A DNA stretch of 64,000 nt, from contig NZ_NQMO01000004.1 in the NCBI RefSeq assembly GCF_002257645.1, positions 186,001 to 250,000 of the forward strand, given 5' to 3'. The number at the start of each line of letters is the position of its first letter. Position 1 is the first letter of the stretch. The stretch comes from Paenibacillus sp. XY044 (GTDB lineage: Bacteria > Bacillota > Bacilli > Paenibacillales > Paenibacillaceae). The notes under the pieces are model-generated. The model saw nothing but the letters and a program-made list of their open reading frames with translations. It did not search any database and was not told the DNA's origin. A program made the position numbers and the translations under genes. Positions 51,977 through 59,361 of this stretch are shown piece by piece.

Positions 51977-52816
51977 TTACCATAGTGAGCTCAAAACCTC
52001 TTTCAGCCGCTCGGCAAACGGCTTGGGCTGCACCTGGTAGCCAATGTGGTTTTCCGGGAACTCGGCGATGTCTACCCCCAAACGTTCTGCCAATCCTTCG
52101 GCGGAGCGGGCGGGAAAATAATTTCTGGAAGTGCTGCCTACAGCGGGGCGGACCTGGGCAGCCGAGTGAGATAGCGCAGTTTGGAGCTGCTCCAGATTGA
52201 AAGCATAACCGAGCACGCCCGGCGCTTCATTTGCCATGAAGTATTCCATATTTGCAATCATGCGTTCCTTTTGCTCATCGCTTGGCGGTGAAGAAGGGCC
52301 GTCATCGTCTTGCAGTCCAATGGACGAAGTGAACTTGAAAAAAGCCGGGAATAAGCCTAACTTGCGGTGATCGGCGATCAGGTCCTCCATGATCGTCCTG
52401 GCCTGTGACCGTTCATCGCCATGTAAAAGATCAAGCAAGGGTGGTTCATGCGGAATCAACGCGTGCACCTGGCCGGGATAGCGCATTGTCAGATCAAGAC
52501 CAATCACCGCGCCGGAGCTGCTGCCGAAAATGTAAGCCGGCTCATCGGTTAACGCGGCCAAGAGTCGGTGAGCATCGTCACTGTGCGTCTCGATCCGGTA
52601 TTCCTCAGCCGGATTGGTGAGCTTGCTGCGGGAGTGGCCCCGGCGGTCGTAAGTAACGACCGTATACTGATCTGCAAGGTGGTCCGCGACCTCTAGAAAT
52701 ACGTCGGCGTCCCCGCATCCTCCGTGGATCATCAGAAGTACAGGCCCTGCCCCGCGCACCTCATAGTGGATGTTTGCTCCAGGCACAGATAACATATCCG
52801 CTTTTATCATACTCAT
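51977..52816 (-). CDS. Alpha/beta-hydrolase
   Basis: A 279-residue hydrolase of the alpha/beta fold: ANIHYEVRGAGPVLLMIHGG (oxyanion HGG), YTVVTYDRRGHSRS, nucleophile Ser in IFGSSSGAVIGLDL (GxSxG as GSSSG), and catalytic His in FPENHIGYQVQPKPFAERL. ATG 52816 has AAGGAGGAGATGA on its strand and is preferred over the longer frame. It is probably an esterase or haloperoxidase-like enzyme; substrate unknown. A decayed copy of its 3' end lies at 17369-17401. Confidence 0.92.
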   Translation of the reverse strand: MSMIKADMLSVPGANIHYEVRGAGPVLLMIHGGCGDADVFLEVADHLADQYTVVTYDRRGHSRSKLTNPAEEYRIETHSDDAHRLLAALTDEPAYIFGSSSGAVIGLDLTMRYPGQVHALIPHEPPLLDLLHGDERSQARTIMEDLIADHRKLGLFPAFFKFTSSIGLQDDDGPSSPPSDEQKERMIANMEYFMANEAPGVLGYAFNLEQLQTALSHSAAQVRPAVGSTSRNYFPARSAEGLAERLGVDIAEFPENHIGYQVQPKPFAERLKEVLSSLW

Positions 52817-52932
52817 TTCATCTCCTCCTTGTAAGAAGATCATAAAGCAGCTTTATGAACTGAATATGAATCAAGGGTATCGGTTGGGATGCGTTTTTCC
52901 TATTGGTAATTCCTCACAGGGACGTGCCAAAG

Positions 52933-52977
52933 TTGACAAAGGGTCTAACCGCAATTAATATACCTATAGGGGTATAT
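52933..52977 (+). promoter_or_regulatory. Strong promoter with CsoR/CstR-like operator
   Basis: Consensus TTGACA (52933-52938), 17-base spacer, TAATAT (52956-52961). Overlapping the -10 is the palindrome ATATACCTATAGGGGTATAT (52958-52977), which matches the ATACCnnnnnGGGTAT type of operator bound by CsoR (copper) and CstR (persulfide) repressors. Rhodanese genes downstream favour CstR. Confidence 0.7.
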
Positions 52978-53050
52978 GTATATGAGTGTAAGCGGTCGAG
53001 CTGATAGTCTCAAGAGTCGCTAAACTAACATCGATAAGGAGTGAAATAGC

Positions 53051-53380
53051 ATGGCATTCAAATTTCCCAAAGCAACGACACCGCAGGAAGTGGCATCAAG
53101 ACTGAATCATGGTGAGAAGTTGTATATGCTGGATGTTCGCGAGCCCGCGGAATGGGCTGCGGGTCATGTAGAAGGTGCCAAGCATATTCCGATAGGGCAA
53201 CTTTCGGAACGACTGCATGAGCTTGATTCGTCGAAGGAGATCATCGTGATTTGCCGCAGCGGCAATCGAAGCGGCCTTGCCTGTGAATTGCTGAGCGAAA
53301 AAGGATTCGACGTGGTGAATATGACTGGAGGCTTGAACGACTGGAATGATGTTGTCCGCAAACCTCTGGCAAAACAATAA
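53051..53380 (+). CDS. Rhodanese-domain protein (cytosolic)
   Basis: A 109-residue single-domain sulfurtransferase. LYMLDVREPAEWAAGHVEGA then KHIPIGQL, with the active-site Cys in IIVICRSGNRSGLACEL. It moves sulfane sulfur as an enzyme persulfide. ATG behind AAGGAGTG. First gene of a probable three-gene operon with a membrane rhodanese and a DUF302 protein, behind a CsoR/CstR-like operator. This suggests a role in sulfide or persulfide handling. Confidence 0.95.
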   Translation: MAFKFPKATTPQEVASRLNHGEKLYMLDVREPAEWAAGHVEGAKHIPIGQLSERLHELDSSKEIIVICRSGNRSGLACELLSEKGFDVVNMTGGLNDWNDVVRKPLAKQ

Positions 53381-53470
53381 AAATTGCCCGCATTCTGCAT
53401 AAGCGTGGATTCCGGCAGCTGTTAACGGTACAAGCTCATGCTTTTCTGAAACAAGCGAAAGCTAAAGGAT

Positions 53471-53869
53471 GTGAAAACGTTGGAAACGGGAACAATCATC
53501 AATTTCGTTGTCATCGCGTTGTTCGGATGGTCTGTATTTACGAGGTTAAAACCGGTTAAAGGACTCCGGAACCTAAACGCGCAGGAGTTTAGTAACGAAT
53601 TGAAAAAGCCGGGTAAACCCATACTGATCGATGTCCGTGAACCGAGTGAATTTGAGGGGGGATTTATTGCCGGGTCCCAAAACATGCCGCTGTCCCAACT
53701 GCCCGGATTGCTCACTGAAATCCCGAAGGATCAACCGGTGCTCCTCTACTGCCGAAGCGGTATGCGCAGTAAAAGCGCGGCGAAGATGCTGCTTAAAAAC
53801 GGGCACAAGCAGATTGGGCATTTACAGGGCGGTTTGGGCGCCTGGAACGGTAAACTGACACGTAAGTAA
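53471..53869 (+). CDS. Membrane-anchored rhodanese
   Basis: A 132-residue protein with an N-terminal membrane helix (about 8-24; IINFVVIALFGWSVF) and a rhodanese domain (ILIDVREPSEFEGGFIAGSQ; active-site Cys in VLLYCRSGMRSKSAAKML). Start may be GTG 53471 or TTG 53480; the latter has better spacing from AAAGGA. The 90-base gap after the cytosolic rhodanese gene contains no terminator. It should present a sulfurtransferase site at the membrane, on the cytoplasmic side. Confidence 0.92.
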   Translation: MKTLETGTIINFVVIALFGWSVFTRLKPVKGLRNLNAQEFSNELKKPGKPILIDVREPSEFEGGFIAGSQNMPLSQLPGLLTEIPKDQPVLLYCRSGMRSKSAAKMLLKNGHKQIGHLQGGLGAWNGKLTRK

Positions 53870-53932
53870 TATTCATGTTTATGTTTGGTTAAGGTAATCT
53901 ATGGCGAGATCAAAACGGGAGGCTGACATGCG

Positions 53933-54316
53933 ATGTTTCATTACACGGTTGAAACGACCAAAACCATTGAACAAGCGATCGAAGCTCTGACGGAAAATCT
54001 GAAGGCGGAAAAGTTCGGCGTCCTATGGCGGTTGGACATGCAGGAGAAGCTTCACGAGAAGGGTGTTGAGTTCGATATGCCGTATGAGATCCTGGAGGTT
54101 TGTAATCCGGTTGAAGCTAGACGGGTATTGTCCGAAGATGCGTTGGTCGGATATTTCCTGCCGTGCAAGCTGGCCGTGTACGTGGAGAACGGAACAACCA
54201 AGATCGGCATGCCGAAACCAACGGCTTTGATCGGGTTGGCAGAAAATGATGCTTTGATGAGCATTGCATCCGATATCGAAAAGCGCCTGACGGTATGTGT
54301 GGATAAGAGTATATAA
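53933..54316 (+). CDS. DUF302-family protein
   Basis: A 127-residue protein of the DUF302 fold: FHYTVETTKTIEQAIEALTE, then FGVLWRLDMQEKLHEKGVEF and ILEVCNPVEARRVLSED (the conserved CNP). DUF302 proteins often sit with rhodaneses, sulfur carriers and CsoR/CstR repressors; the conserved Cys in CNP may take part in sulfur chemistry, which is inferred. ATG behind GGGAGGCTG. Last gene of the sulfur-type operon. Confidence 0.92.
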   Translation: MFHYTVETTKTIEQAIEALTENLKAEKFGVLWRLDMQEKLHEKGVEFDMPYEILEVCNPVEARRVLSEDALVGYFLPCKLAVYVENGTTKIGMPKPTALIGLAENDALMSIASDIEKRLTVCVDKSI

Positions 54317-54322
54317 ACGGAT

Positions 54323-54384
54323 ACGATAATCCTATTTTCCCATACGATAGTAAAATCAACTAAACCGCTTACATGATAACATGT
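54323..54384 (+). promoter_or_regulatory. 62-bp regulatory element, copy A
   Basis: Matches 59234-59295 at 52 of 62 positions, with the last 18 bases (CGCTTACATGATAACATG) identical. It contains ACATG-ATAA-CATGT, an inverted repeat, overlapping CTAAACCGCTTACAT, which fits the cre consensus (reverse orientation) at 13 of 15 positions. It lies about 150 bases before the dehydrogenase gene. Confidence 0.75.
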
Positions 54385-54419
54385 CGGTAAGTTGGCCGTG
54401 ATCGATGGACGAATGAAAT

Positions 54420-54453
54420 GCTGTCAGCTGAGAAGGCTGACGGCATTTTTTTT
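54420..54453 (+). terminator. Terminator or attenuator hairpin in the dehydrogenase leader
   Basis: GCTGTCAGC / GCTGACGGC stem, seven-base loop and eight T's, located between the promoter-like element and the dehydrogenase start. If transcription begins at the upstream element it must pass this hairpin, so it may attenuate; alternatively it ends the DUF302 operon. Confidence 0.7.
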
Positions 54454-54460
54454 GGATCAT

Positions 54461-54520
54461 TTTGCCGGTCAAAATACTCTCTGCAATCCGGATCTTCCAC
54501 ACCGGGTTCAGACCATCGGA
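54461..54520 (+). pseudogene. Remnant of an ABC permease gene 3' end
   Basis: CGGTCAAAA-TACT-T-TGCAATCCGGATCT matches the 3' end of the permease gene at 61706-62539 (62488-62520). Translated, SKYSLQSGS here corresponds to QKYYMQSGS there. One base is lost and one gained, so it no longer codes. With the shared upstream element this marks an internal deletion in a duplicated transporter operon. Confidence 0.65.
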
Positions 54521-54531
54521 GGGAACAAGTT

Positions 54532-55614
54532 ATGTCAAAAACGATTGTAGCCGTGATCGGCTGCGGGACCATTGCCAACAATGCGCACATCCCGGCGTAC
54601 ATGGCGAACAAGGATGCCGAGATCAAGTATTTCTGCGACATTCGCAAGGAGCGGGCCGAGAAGGCGGCCCTGCAGTACGGGTGCGGCACGGCGGTGGAGG
54701 ATTATCAGGTCATTTTGGAGGACCCGGACGTGGTGGCGGTGTCGATCTGCACGCCGAACAACGTCCATGCTCAGATCGCAATCGACTGCATGCGGGCGGG
54801 CAAGCATGTGCTGTGCGAAAAGCCGGCGGCGAGGACGTACCGGGAGGCGCTGGAGATGCAGAAAGTGCAGCATGAAACCGGCATGACACTGAACATCGGC
54901 GTCGTCAACCGCTTCAATAAAGGCGTCAACATCATCAAGCAGATGATCGAAAGCGGCGAGCTCGGCGAGCTGTACCACGTCGTGGTCAGCTTCCGCGCGC
55001 ATCGCTCCATTCCCGGGCTCGGAGGTGACTTTACGACCAAGGCGGTCGCCGGCGGCGGGGCGCTGATTGACTGGGGCGTTCATTACCTGGATATCGTCAT
55101 GTACTGCGCGGGCGATCCGCGGCCGAAGACGGTGACGGGGGAGGCGTACTCCAAACTGGGCAAAGACATGCAAAATTACGCTTACCTGAACATGTGGGCG
55201 GGTCCCCCAAACTATGAGGGCAGCTATGACGTCGACGACTTCGTGACGGCGATGATTCGGACCGAAGGCCCGTCGATATCGGTCAACGGCGCCTGGGCGC
55301 AAAACATCGGCGTGGAAGAAACGTACATCGATTTCCTCGGCGACAAGGCGGGCATCCGCCTTCAGTACGGCCAGGAGTTTACGCTGTATTCGGCGAAGCA
55401 CGGCGCATTGATCGAAAGCACGCCGAACTATCCGAAAACCAATGCGTTCCAGGAAGAGATCGACGGCTTTATCGCAGGCATCCATTCCGGTGAAAAGCTG
55501 CCGTCGCACATTGACACGGTGATTTTGACTGCGCAGATGATCGAAGCCATTTACCAATCCTCCGAAGAAACCCGCGAGATCTCTTTAGCGGAAGCTGGAG
55601 TGGCGCCGGCATGA
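54532..55614 (+). CDS. Gfo/Idh/MocA-family oxidoreductase
   Basis: A 360-residue NAD(P)-dependent dehydrogenase. Rossmann motif VAVIGCGTIANNAHIPAYMA (about 5-24), the EKP motif in HVLCEKPAARTY with catalytic Lys, and GGGALIDWGVHYLDIVMY carrying the Asp/His pair. Members oxidise sugars, inositols or sugar acids. ATG 54532 has GGAGGGAACAAGTT upstream; the longer frame runs into the permease remnant and is not used. It overlaps the next gene by four bases. Shared upstream element suggests co-regulation with the sugar transporter at 59.4 kb. Confidence 0.93.
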   Translation: MSKTIVAVIGCGTIANNAHIPAYMANKDAEIKYFCDIRKERAEKAALQYGCGTAVEDYQVILEDPDVVAVSICTPNNVHAQIAIDCMRAGKHVLCEKPAARTYREALEMQKVQHETGMTLNIGVVNRFNKGVNIIKQMIESGELGELYHVVVSFRAHRSIPGLGGDFTTKAVAGGGALIDWGVHYLDIVMYCAGDPRPKTVTGEAYSKLGKDMQNYAYLNMWAGPPNYEGSYDVDDFVTAMIRTEGPSISVNGAWAQNIGVEETYIDFLGDKAGIRLQYGQEFTLYSAKHGALIESTPNYPKTNAFQEEIDGFIAGIHSGEKLPSHIDTVILTAQMIEAIYQSSEETREISLAEAGVAPA

Positions 55615-56453
55615 AGAAAATCGGCTTTATCGACTACTATCTAGACGAATGGCATGCCAACCAATATCCCGGATGGATCAAGGACGCCTCGGGCGGGGCG
55701 ATGGAGGTCGCCTTTGCGCATGCGATCAAGGACGCGGAGCATGGGCTCACCAATCGGGAATGGTGTGCAAAGCATGACGTGACGTGGTGCGACACGATCG
55801 AAGAGGTGATCGCCCAAAGCGACTATCTCATCGTGCTGTCGCCCGACAACCCGGAGCAGCACGAGAGGCTTGCGGAGCTGCCGCTGGCCTCGGGGAAGCC
55901 GACTTACGTGGACAAGACGTTTGCCCCGGACCGTGCAGCTGCCTTGCGCCTTTTTGAGCGGGCCGCGCAGCATTACACACCGCTGTATTCCTCTTCCGCG
56001 CTGCGTTACGCCGACGAATACGGGGAGATCGAGCGCGCGGGGATTCGGGTGATTTCGAGCCTTGGCCCGGGCTCGTTCGAGAACTATTCGATCCACCAGA
56101 TCGAGCCGATCGTCGCGCTCATGGGTACGGACGCGAAGCGCGTCATGTTCGTCGGCACGGAGGCTGCGCCGGCCCTGCTGATCGAGTTCGCGGGCGGCCG
56201 CCAGGCAACGATCCAGCAGCCGGGTCGGGGCTGCCCGTTCATGCTGGTTATCAACTACGACTCGGCTACCTGCCGCGTCGTACAGCCGGCCTCGGACTAT
56301 TTTCAGCGCTTCATCCGGGATCTGGTGACGTTTTTCGAGACTGGACAGGCGAGCGTGCCGCCTGGCGAGACGATCGCCATCATGTCGATCATCGAGAACG
56401 GCCAGATCGCCGCCAAGCAGCCGTATCAGTGGATCGATCTGCCGAAGAGCTAA
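55611..56453 (+). CDS. Gfo/Idh-related protein lacking the usual Rossmann motif
   Basis: A 280-residue protein translationally coupled to the dehydrogenase before it (ATGA overlap). Overall order resembles Gfo/Idh proteins (SDYLIVLSPDNPEQHERLAE, then KPTYVDKTFAPD in the place of the EKP loop). However, the N-terminus reads KIGFIDYYLDEWHANQYPGW and has no GxGxxG nucleotide motif, so cofactor binding is doubtful. It may be a partner subunit or an enzyme with another substrate mode. A terminator follows 18 bases after the stop. Confidence 0.8.
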   Translation: MKKIGFIDYYLDEWHANQYPGWIKDASGGAMEVAFAHAIKDAEHGLTNREWCAKHDVTWCDTIEEVIAQSDYLIVLSPDNPEQHERLAELPLASGKPTYVDKTFAPDRAAALRLFERAAQHYTPLYSSSALRYADEYGEIERAGIRVISSLGPGSFENYSIHQIEPIVALMGTDAKRVMFVGTEAAPALLIEFAGGRQATIQQPGRGCPFMLVINYDSATCRVVQPASDYFQRFIRDLVTFFETGQASVPPGETIAIMSIIENGQIAAKQPYQWIDLPKS

Positions 56454-56471
56454 TAAGCGGCAAAACAGTAC

Positions 56472-56510
56472 AAAGCAGCCATTTTCCCGGAGAACGGGAA
56501 TGGCTGCTTT
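56472..56510 (+). terminator. Rho-independent terminator of the dehydrogenase operon
   Basis: AAAGCAGCCATT / AATGGCTGCTTT stem, interior loop CCCGGAGAACGGG forming a further pair of CCCG/CGGG. Confidence 0.85.
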
Positions 56511-56550
56511 GCGTTGCGTCCGAACTCATATTAGGGCGGCAGCATTCAAT

Positions 56551-56610
56551 CTCCATGGAGACTCGTTGTCAGTGCACGGCGCGCGTTGACAACGAGTCTC
56601 TGGAGATTTT
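56551..56610. repeat. Strong inverted repeat, about 20-bp stem
   Basis: GAGACTCGTTGTCA (56558-56571) and TGACAACGAGTCTC (56587-56600) are exact reverse complements, extended outward by CTCCA / TGGAG and followed by ATTTTTT. A hairpin this strong could be a terminator, but it stands 40 bases after one already. Confidence 0.6.
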
Positions 56611-56713
56611 TTGCATTGGGATGGATTGGCCCGAGGGGTTCGAATCTGTGAACTGTAGCCAGATGAACAAAAGACTTTAGTAAACGTCATAAGTGCCTCT
56701 CTAAAAGCAAAAG

Positions 56714-56910
56714 CAGCGGAGGGGACGGAATCGAACTGTAGAAGCGGTAGCGTTCGCCTACAAGCTTTCCGCAGGAAAGCTCGCTTCGAAAGCATCGCCT
56801 TTGTTTGCGAATTTCTACCTTTTGGAGATTTCAAACCAAGAAATTTGGAAACAACAGCGATCGGAAGAACGATCCGTAACCGCAGCGGCCACTTTGCACA
56901 ATGTTAAGAA
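56714..56910 (+). ncRNA. Candidate structured RNA/repeat, copy 3 of 3
   Basis: CAGCGGAGGGGACGGAATCG to CGCAGCGGCCACTTTGCAC. It includes AAGCTTTCC / GGAAAGCT, the long-range stem CGAATTTCT (56808-56816) / AGAAATTTG (56839-56847) and GCGATCGGAAGAACGATC. Very similar to copy 1 in both ends. Here it is not directly before a plus-strand gene, so a general leader role is not assured. Confidence 0.5.
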
Positions 56911-56952
56911 TTTTGTTCCCTTTTTCCATCGCATAAACGCCAGAAGCTAATG

Positions 56953-58149
56953 CTAAATCCCCTTCGATTTTTCAACCGGCATGCCGCCGGGCTTTTTCCG
57001 AACCAGCCGATCCATGACCCGCCTGCTCCACGGACCGAGCGTTGCCAGCGTGGGAGCGTCGACGAACCTGCAGAAAAAATGAGCTAATGCAAAGATAAAA
57101 GGAGTTGTTAGGATAACGGTGAGGACTGTGCTGAGGCCGTAAGAGAACAGGAGGTGGAGTTGATAGAACAGATAGGACCCCAGCGAGCAAATGATAGTGA
57201 AGTGAACCAGGTATAGGGAAAAGGATATGGTGCCGAGATAGAGGAAAGGCTGCCGGCCGAACAGCGCCTTGAGGCGGGGCGAGACCAGCAGGGCCGTCAA
57301 GGTTAGGCAAGCACCCAGCGTATGGTAGAACACGAAGAACGAAAAGGTGGACGAGCCTTTCCATACCAGGATGGAGTAGAGGGTGTTCTCGGTCCCCACG
57401 TAAGGGAAAGAGCCGAGATACAGTCCGGCGCCCAGAAACAGGGGAGCGCTCCAAGGCGGAAGAACGGCGGTCAGCCGGTTGCGGCCGCTGTACGTCAGGT
57501 CGCTGAGCGCCATGCCGAGCACGAACCCGAGGTAATAGGAATCGGCGAGGAGCACCGCAAGCACGGCGTAACCGATGATCCGCAGCCTGAAGCGGCCGAG
57601 AACCAGCAGAAACCCGAAAATGAGGAAGGAGCCCAGCAGCTCGTAGGTCATGGTCCATAACACTGGATTGTAAGCGGACCCATAAGTGAAGAAGGTGTGG
57701 TACAGCGCCTCCTGGATCATGGCGAGAACACGGGGACTGGCCGCGAACGGATCGGGCATCGATGATTGGGTCGTTTGGCGGATGTCGTCATAAAATCCCC
57801 AGCCCAGCCGCATGACCGCGAAAGCGAGGCAAACGGACAGCGAAGCCGGAATGGCGAGCCGGAAAAACCTGCGCAGCGCGGACGCGTAGATATGCATCTT
57901 ATCTTTCGTGAGAAAATAGCGCCAGCTCAGCACGTATCCGCTCAGAACGAAAAAGACGCAAACCGAGAAGTTGCCGTTAAACATCAGGTTCAGCGGCGTT
58001 CGCGCAGCCAAGCCTTCAAAGGGAAAGTGGGCGATCTCCGGTTTTCCTTCGAAGACGGACGGCGCGAAGATCTGAAAAAAATGGGAAACGACGACCACGC
58101 AGGCCGCCAGTCCTCTTAAACCATCCAAATAAGCGATTTTAGTCTTCAT
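56953..58149 (-). CDS. Membrane acyltransferase (acyltransferase 3, OafA/YrhL-like)
   Basis: A 398-residue integral membrane protein with about ten helices. It starts KIAYLDGLRGLAACVVVVSH with the catalytic-type His, then FFVLSGYVLSWRYF. Both are diagnostic of acyltransferase family 3. These enzymes transfer acetyl or other acyl groups to cell-surface polysaccharides, peptidoglycan or lipids. ATG 58149 starts the frame and has GAGGGAGGCTTGCACTTGC on its strand. It is divergent from the AraC regulator gene; no relation is proven. Confidence 0.9.
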   Translation of the reverse strand: MKTKIAYLDGLRGLAACVVVVSHFFQIFAPSVFEGKPEIAHFPFEGLAARTPLNLMFNGNFSVCVFFVLSGYVLSWRYFLTKDKMHIYASALRRFFRLAIPASLSVCLAFAVMRLGWGFYDDIRQTTQSSMPDPFAASPRVLAMIQEALYHTFFTYGSAYNPVLWTMTYELLGSFLIFGFLLVLGRFRLRIIGYAVLAVLLADSYYLGFVLGMALSDLTYSGRNRLTAVLPPWSAPLFLGAGLYLGSFPYVGTENTLYSILVWKGSSTFSFFVFYHTLGACLTLTALLVSPRLKALFGRQPFLYLGTISFSLYLVHFTIICSLGSYLFYQLHLLFSYGLSTVLTVILTTPFIFALAHFFCRFVDAPTLATLGPWSRRVMDRLVRKKPGGMPVEKSKGI

Positions 58150-58300
58150 GCAAGTGCAAGCCTCCCTCGATTTTTGAATCCCATTCTAGGCGATTCACGA
58201 GGGGAAAGATTGTACTTCCGTATCAAGTTCCATCAGCCCCAAACGGGCGCTTGCGAAAAAGGCCGTCATTTCTAGGAACCGCAGAGAGGAGTCATGCCGA

Positions 58301-59227
58301 ATGAAAAAGCTCGATATCGATCGATTGACCCGCGCCGGAGTCATCTATTTCAATTCCAAGCTCGAAATGCTGGCGGATTTGCACTGCAAGATGTACCGGA
58401 TGAACACCCTCGTCAGCTTGTCCACCCATTTCCATGACTATTATCAGATATGGTACGTATCCAAAGGCGAGTTCGTGCACACGATCAGTAATCGGCAGTA
58501 CCGGATCCGGCAAGGCGATTTGTTCCTCGTTCCCCCCTTTACGCTGCATCGCGTGCAGGCCTTCGTGACAGAGGGGGAGATTCTCGGCTGCGAATTTATG
58601 CCGTCCTTCATCAACGAGCGCTTTGCGGACCCTTCGGGAGAGCGGAGGTTTTTCGACGCCGAGTATTTGAAGCATTTCTCGCTGTCGGACTGTACGCCGC
58701 ACTCGCAGATCGTCTTCGACGGCGTCACGGACGGCAGAATCCGCGGTTTGCTCCAGGACATGCTCGGGGAATACGAGGAGCGGACGCCCTTTTTTGAAAT
58801 CGTGCTGAAGGCCAGCCTCCTGCAGCTGCTGTCGATCATCATCCGCCAGGTGAACGGGGAGCTGGTGAAGGCCGGGTTCCAAAAAATCGAAAGGTACCGC
58901 GGCACGATGAACAAGGTCGTCGAATACATCGACCGGAATGCGCATGAGGACATCAAGCTGGAGCATATCTGCGCCATATCCAACATGTCGAAGCCAACGA
59001 TTTGCCGGCTGTTCAAAGAGTGGACGGGCAAGACCTTCAACCGCTATCTCGTCGATTTACGCATATCCAACGCGCTCGTCCTGCTGCAGCGGCCGTCCAT
59101 GTCCATCACGGACGTATGCTATGCCACGGGGTTCAACGAGCTAGCGTATTTTTGCCGGATTTTCAAAAAATACACGGGCATTTCCCCGAACCAGTTCCGA
59201 AAACAGGTGCTGGGCAAATCGTTTTAA
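58301..59227 (+). CDS. AraC-family regulator with N-terminal cupin sensor
   Basis: A 308-residue soluble regulator. The N-terminal AraC-type cupin (about 25-130; THFHDYYQIWYVSKGEFVHT; GDLFLVPPFTLHRVQA) binds a sugar-type ligand, and the C-terminal double helix-turn-helix is at about 205-300 (IKLEHICAISNMSKPTICRL; ITDVCYATGFNELAYFCRIF). ATG behind AGAGGAG. The CUT1 operon starts 135 bases downstream in the same direction, so it is the likely activator of that operon through the 59234 element, and perhaps also of the dehydrogenase operon with the matching element at 54323. Confidence 0.93.
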   Translation: MKKLDIDRLTRAGVIYFNSKLEMLADLHCKMYRMNTLVSLSTHFHDYYQIWYVSKGEFVHTISNRQYRIRQGDLFLVPPFTLHRVQAFVTEGEILGCEFMPSFINERFADPSGERRFFDAEYLKHFSLSDCTPHSQIVFDGVTDGRIRGLLQDMLGEYEERTPFFEIVLKASLLQLLSIIIRQVNGELVKAGFQKIERYRGTMNKVVEYIDRNAHEDIKLEHICAISNMSKPTICRLFKEWTGKTFNRYLVDLRISNALVLLQRPSMSITDVCYATGFNELAYFCRIFKKYTGISPNQFRKQVLGKSF

Positions 59228-59233
59228 ATTTTA

Positions 59234-59295
59234 ACGATAATCCAATTTGTAGAGACAATAGTGAAATTAACTAAAACGCTTACATGATAACATGT
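59234..59295 (+). promoter_or_regulatory. 62-bp regulatory element, copy B
   Basis: Counterpart of 54323-54384. It contains ACATG-ATAA-CATGT and CTAAAACGCTTACAT, a cre-like site in reverse orientation (13 of 15). It starts seven bases after the AraC stop codon and 67 bases before the binding-protein start. Confidence 0.75.
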
Positions 59296-59361
59296 GGGTA
59301 GTTGACGGCGGCAAGCACGCTTTGGCGGCGCTGCCGCCCCAAGATTAAGGAGGGAAGAGAC

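Noticed and set aside
51835..52200. 121-codon open frame after the cupin gene
   Set aside because: It consists of the exporter fragment, the repeat and the antisense of the hydrolase gene; no ribosome site.
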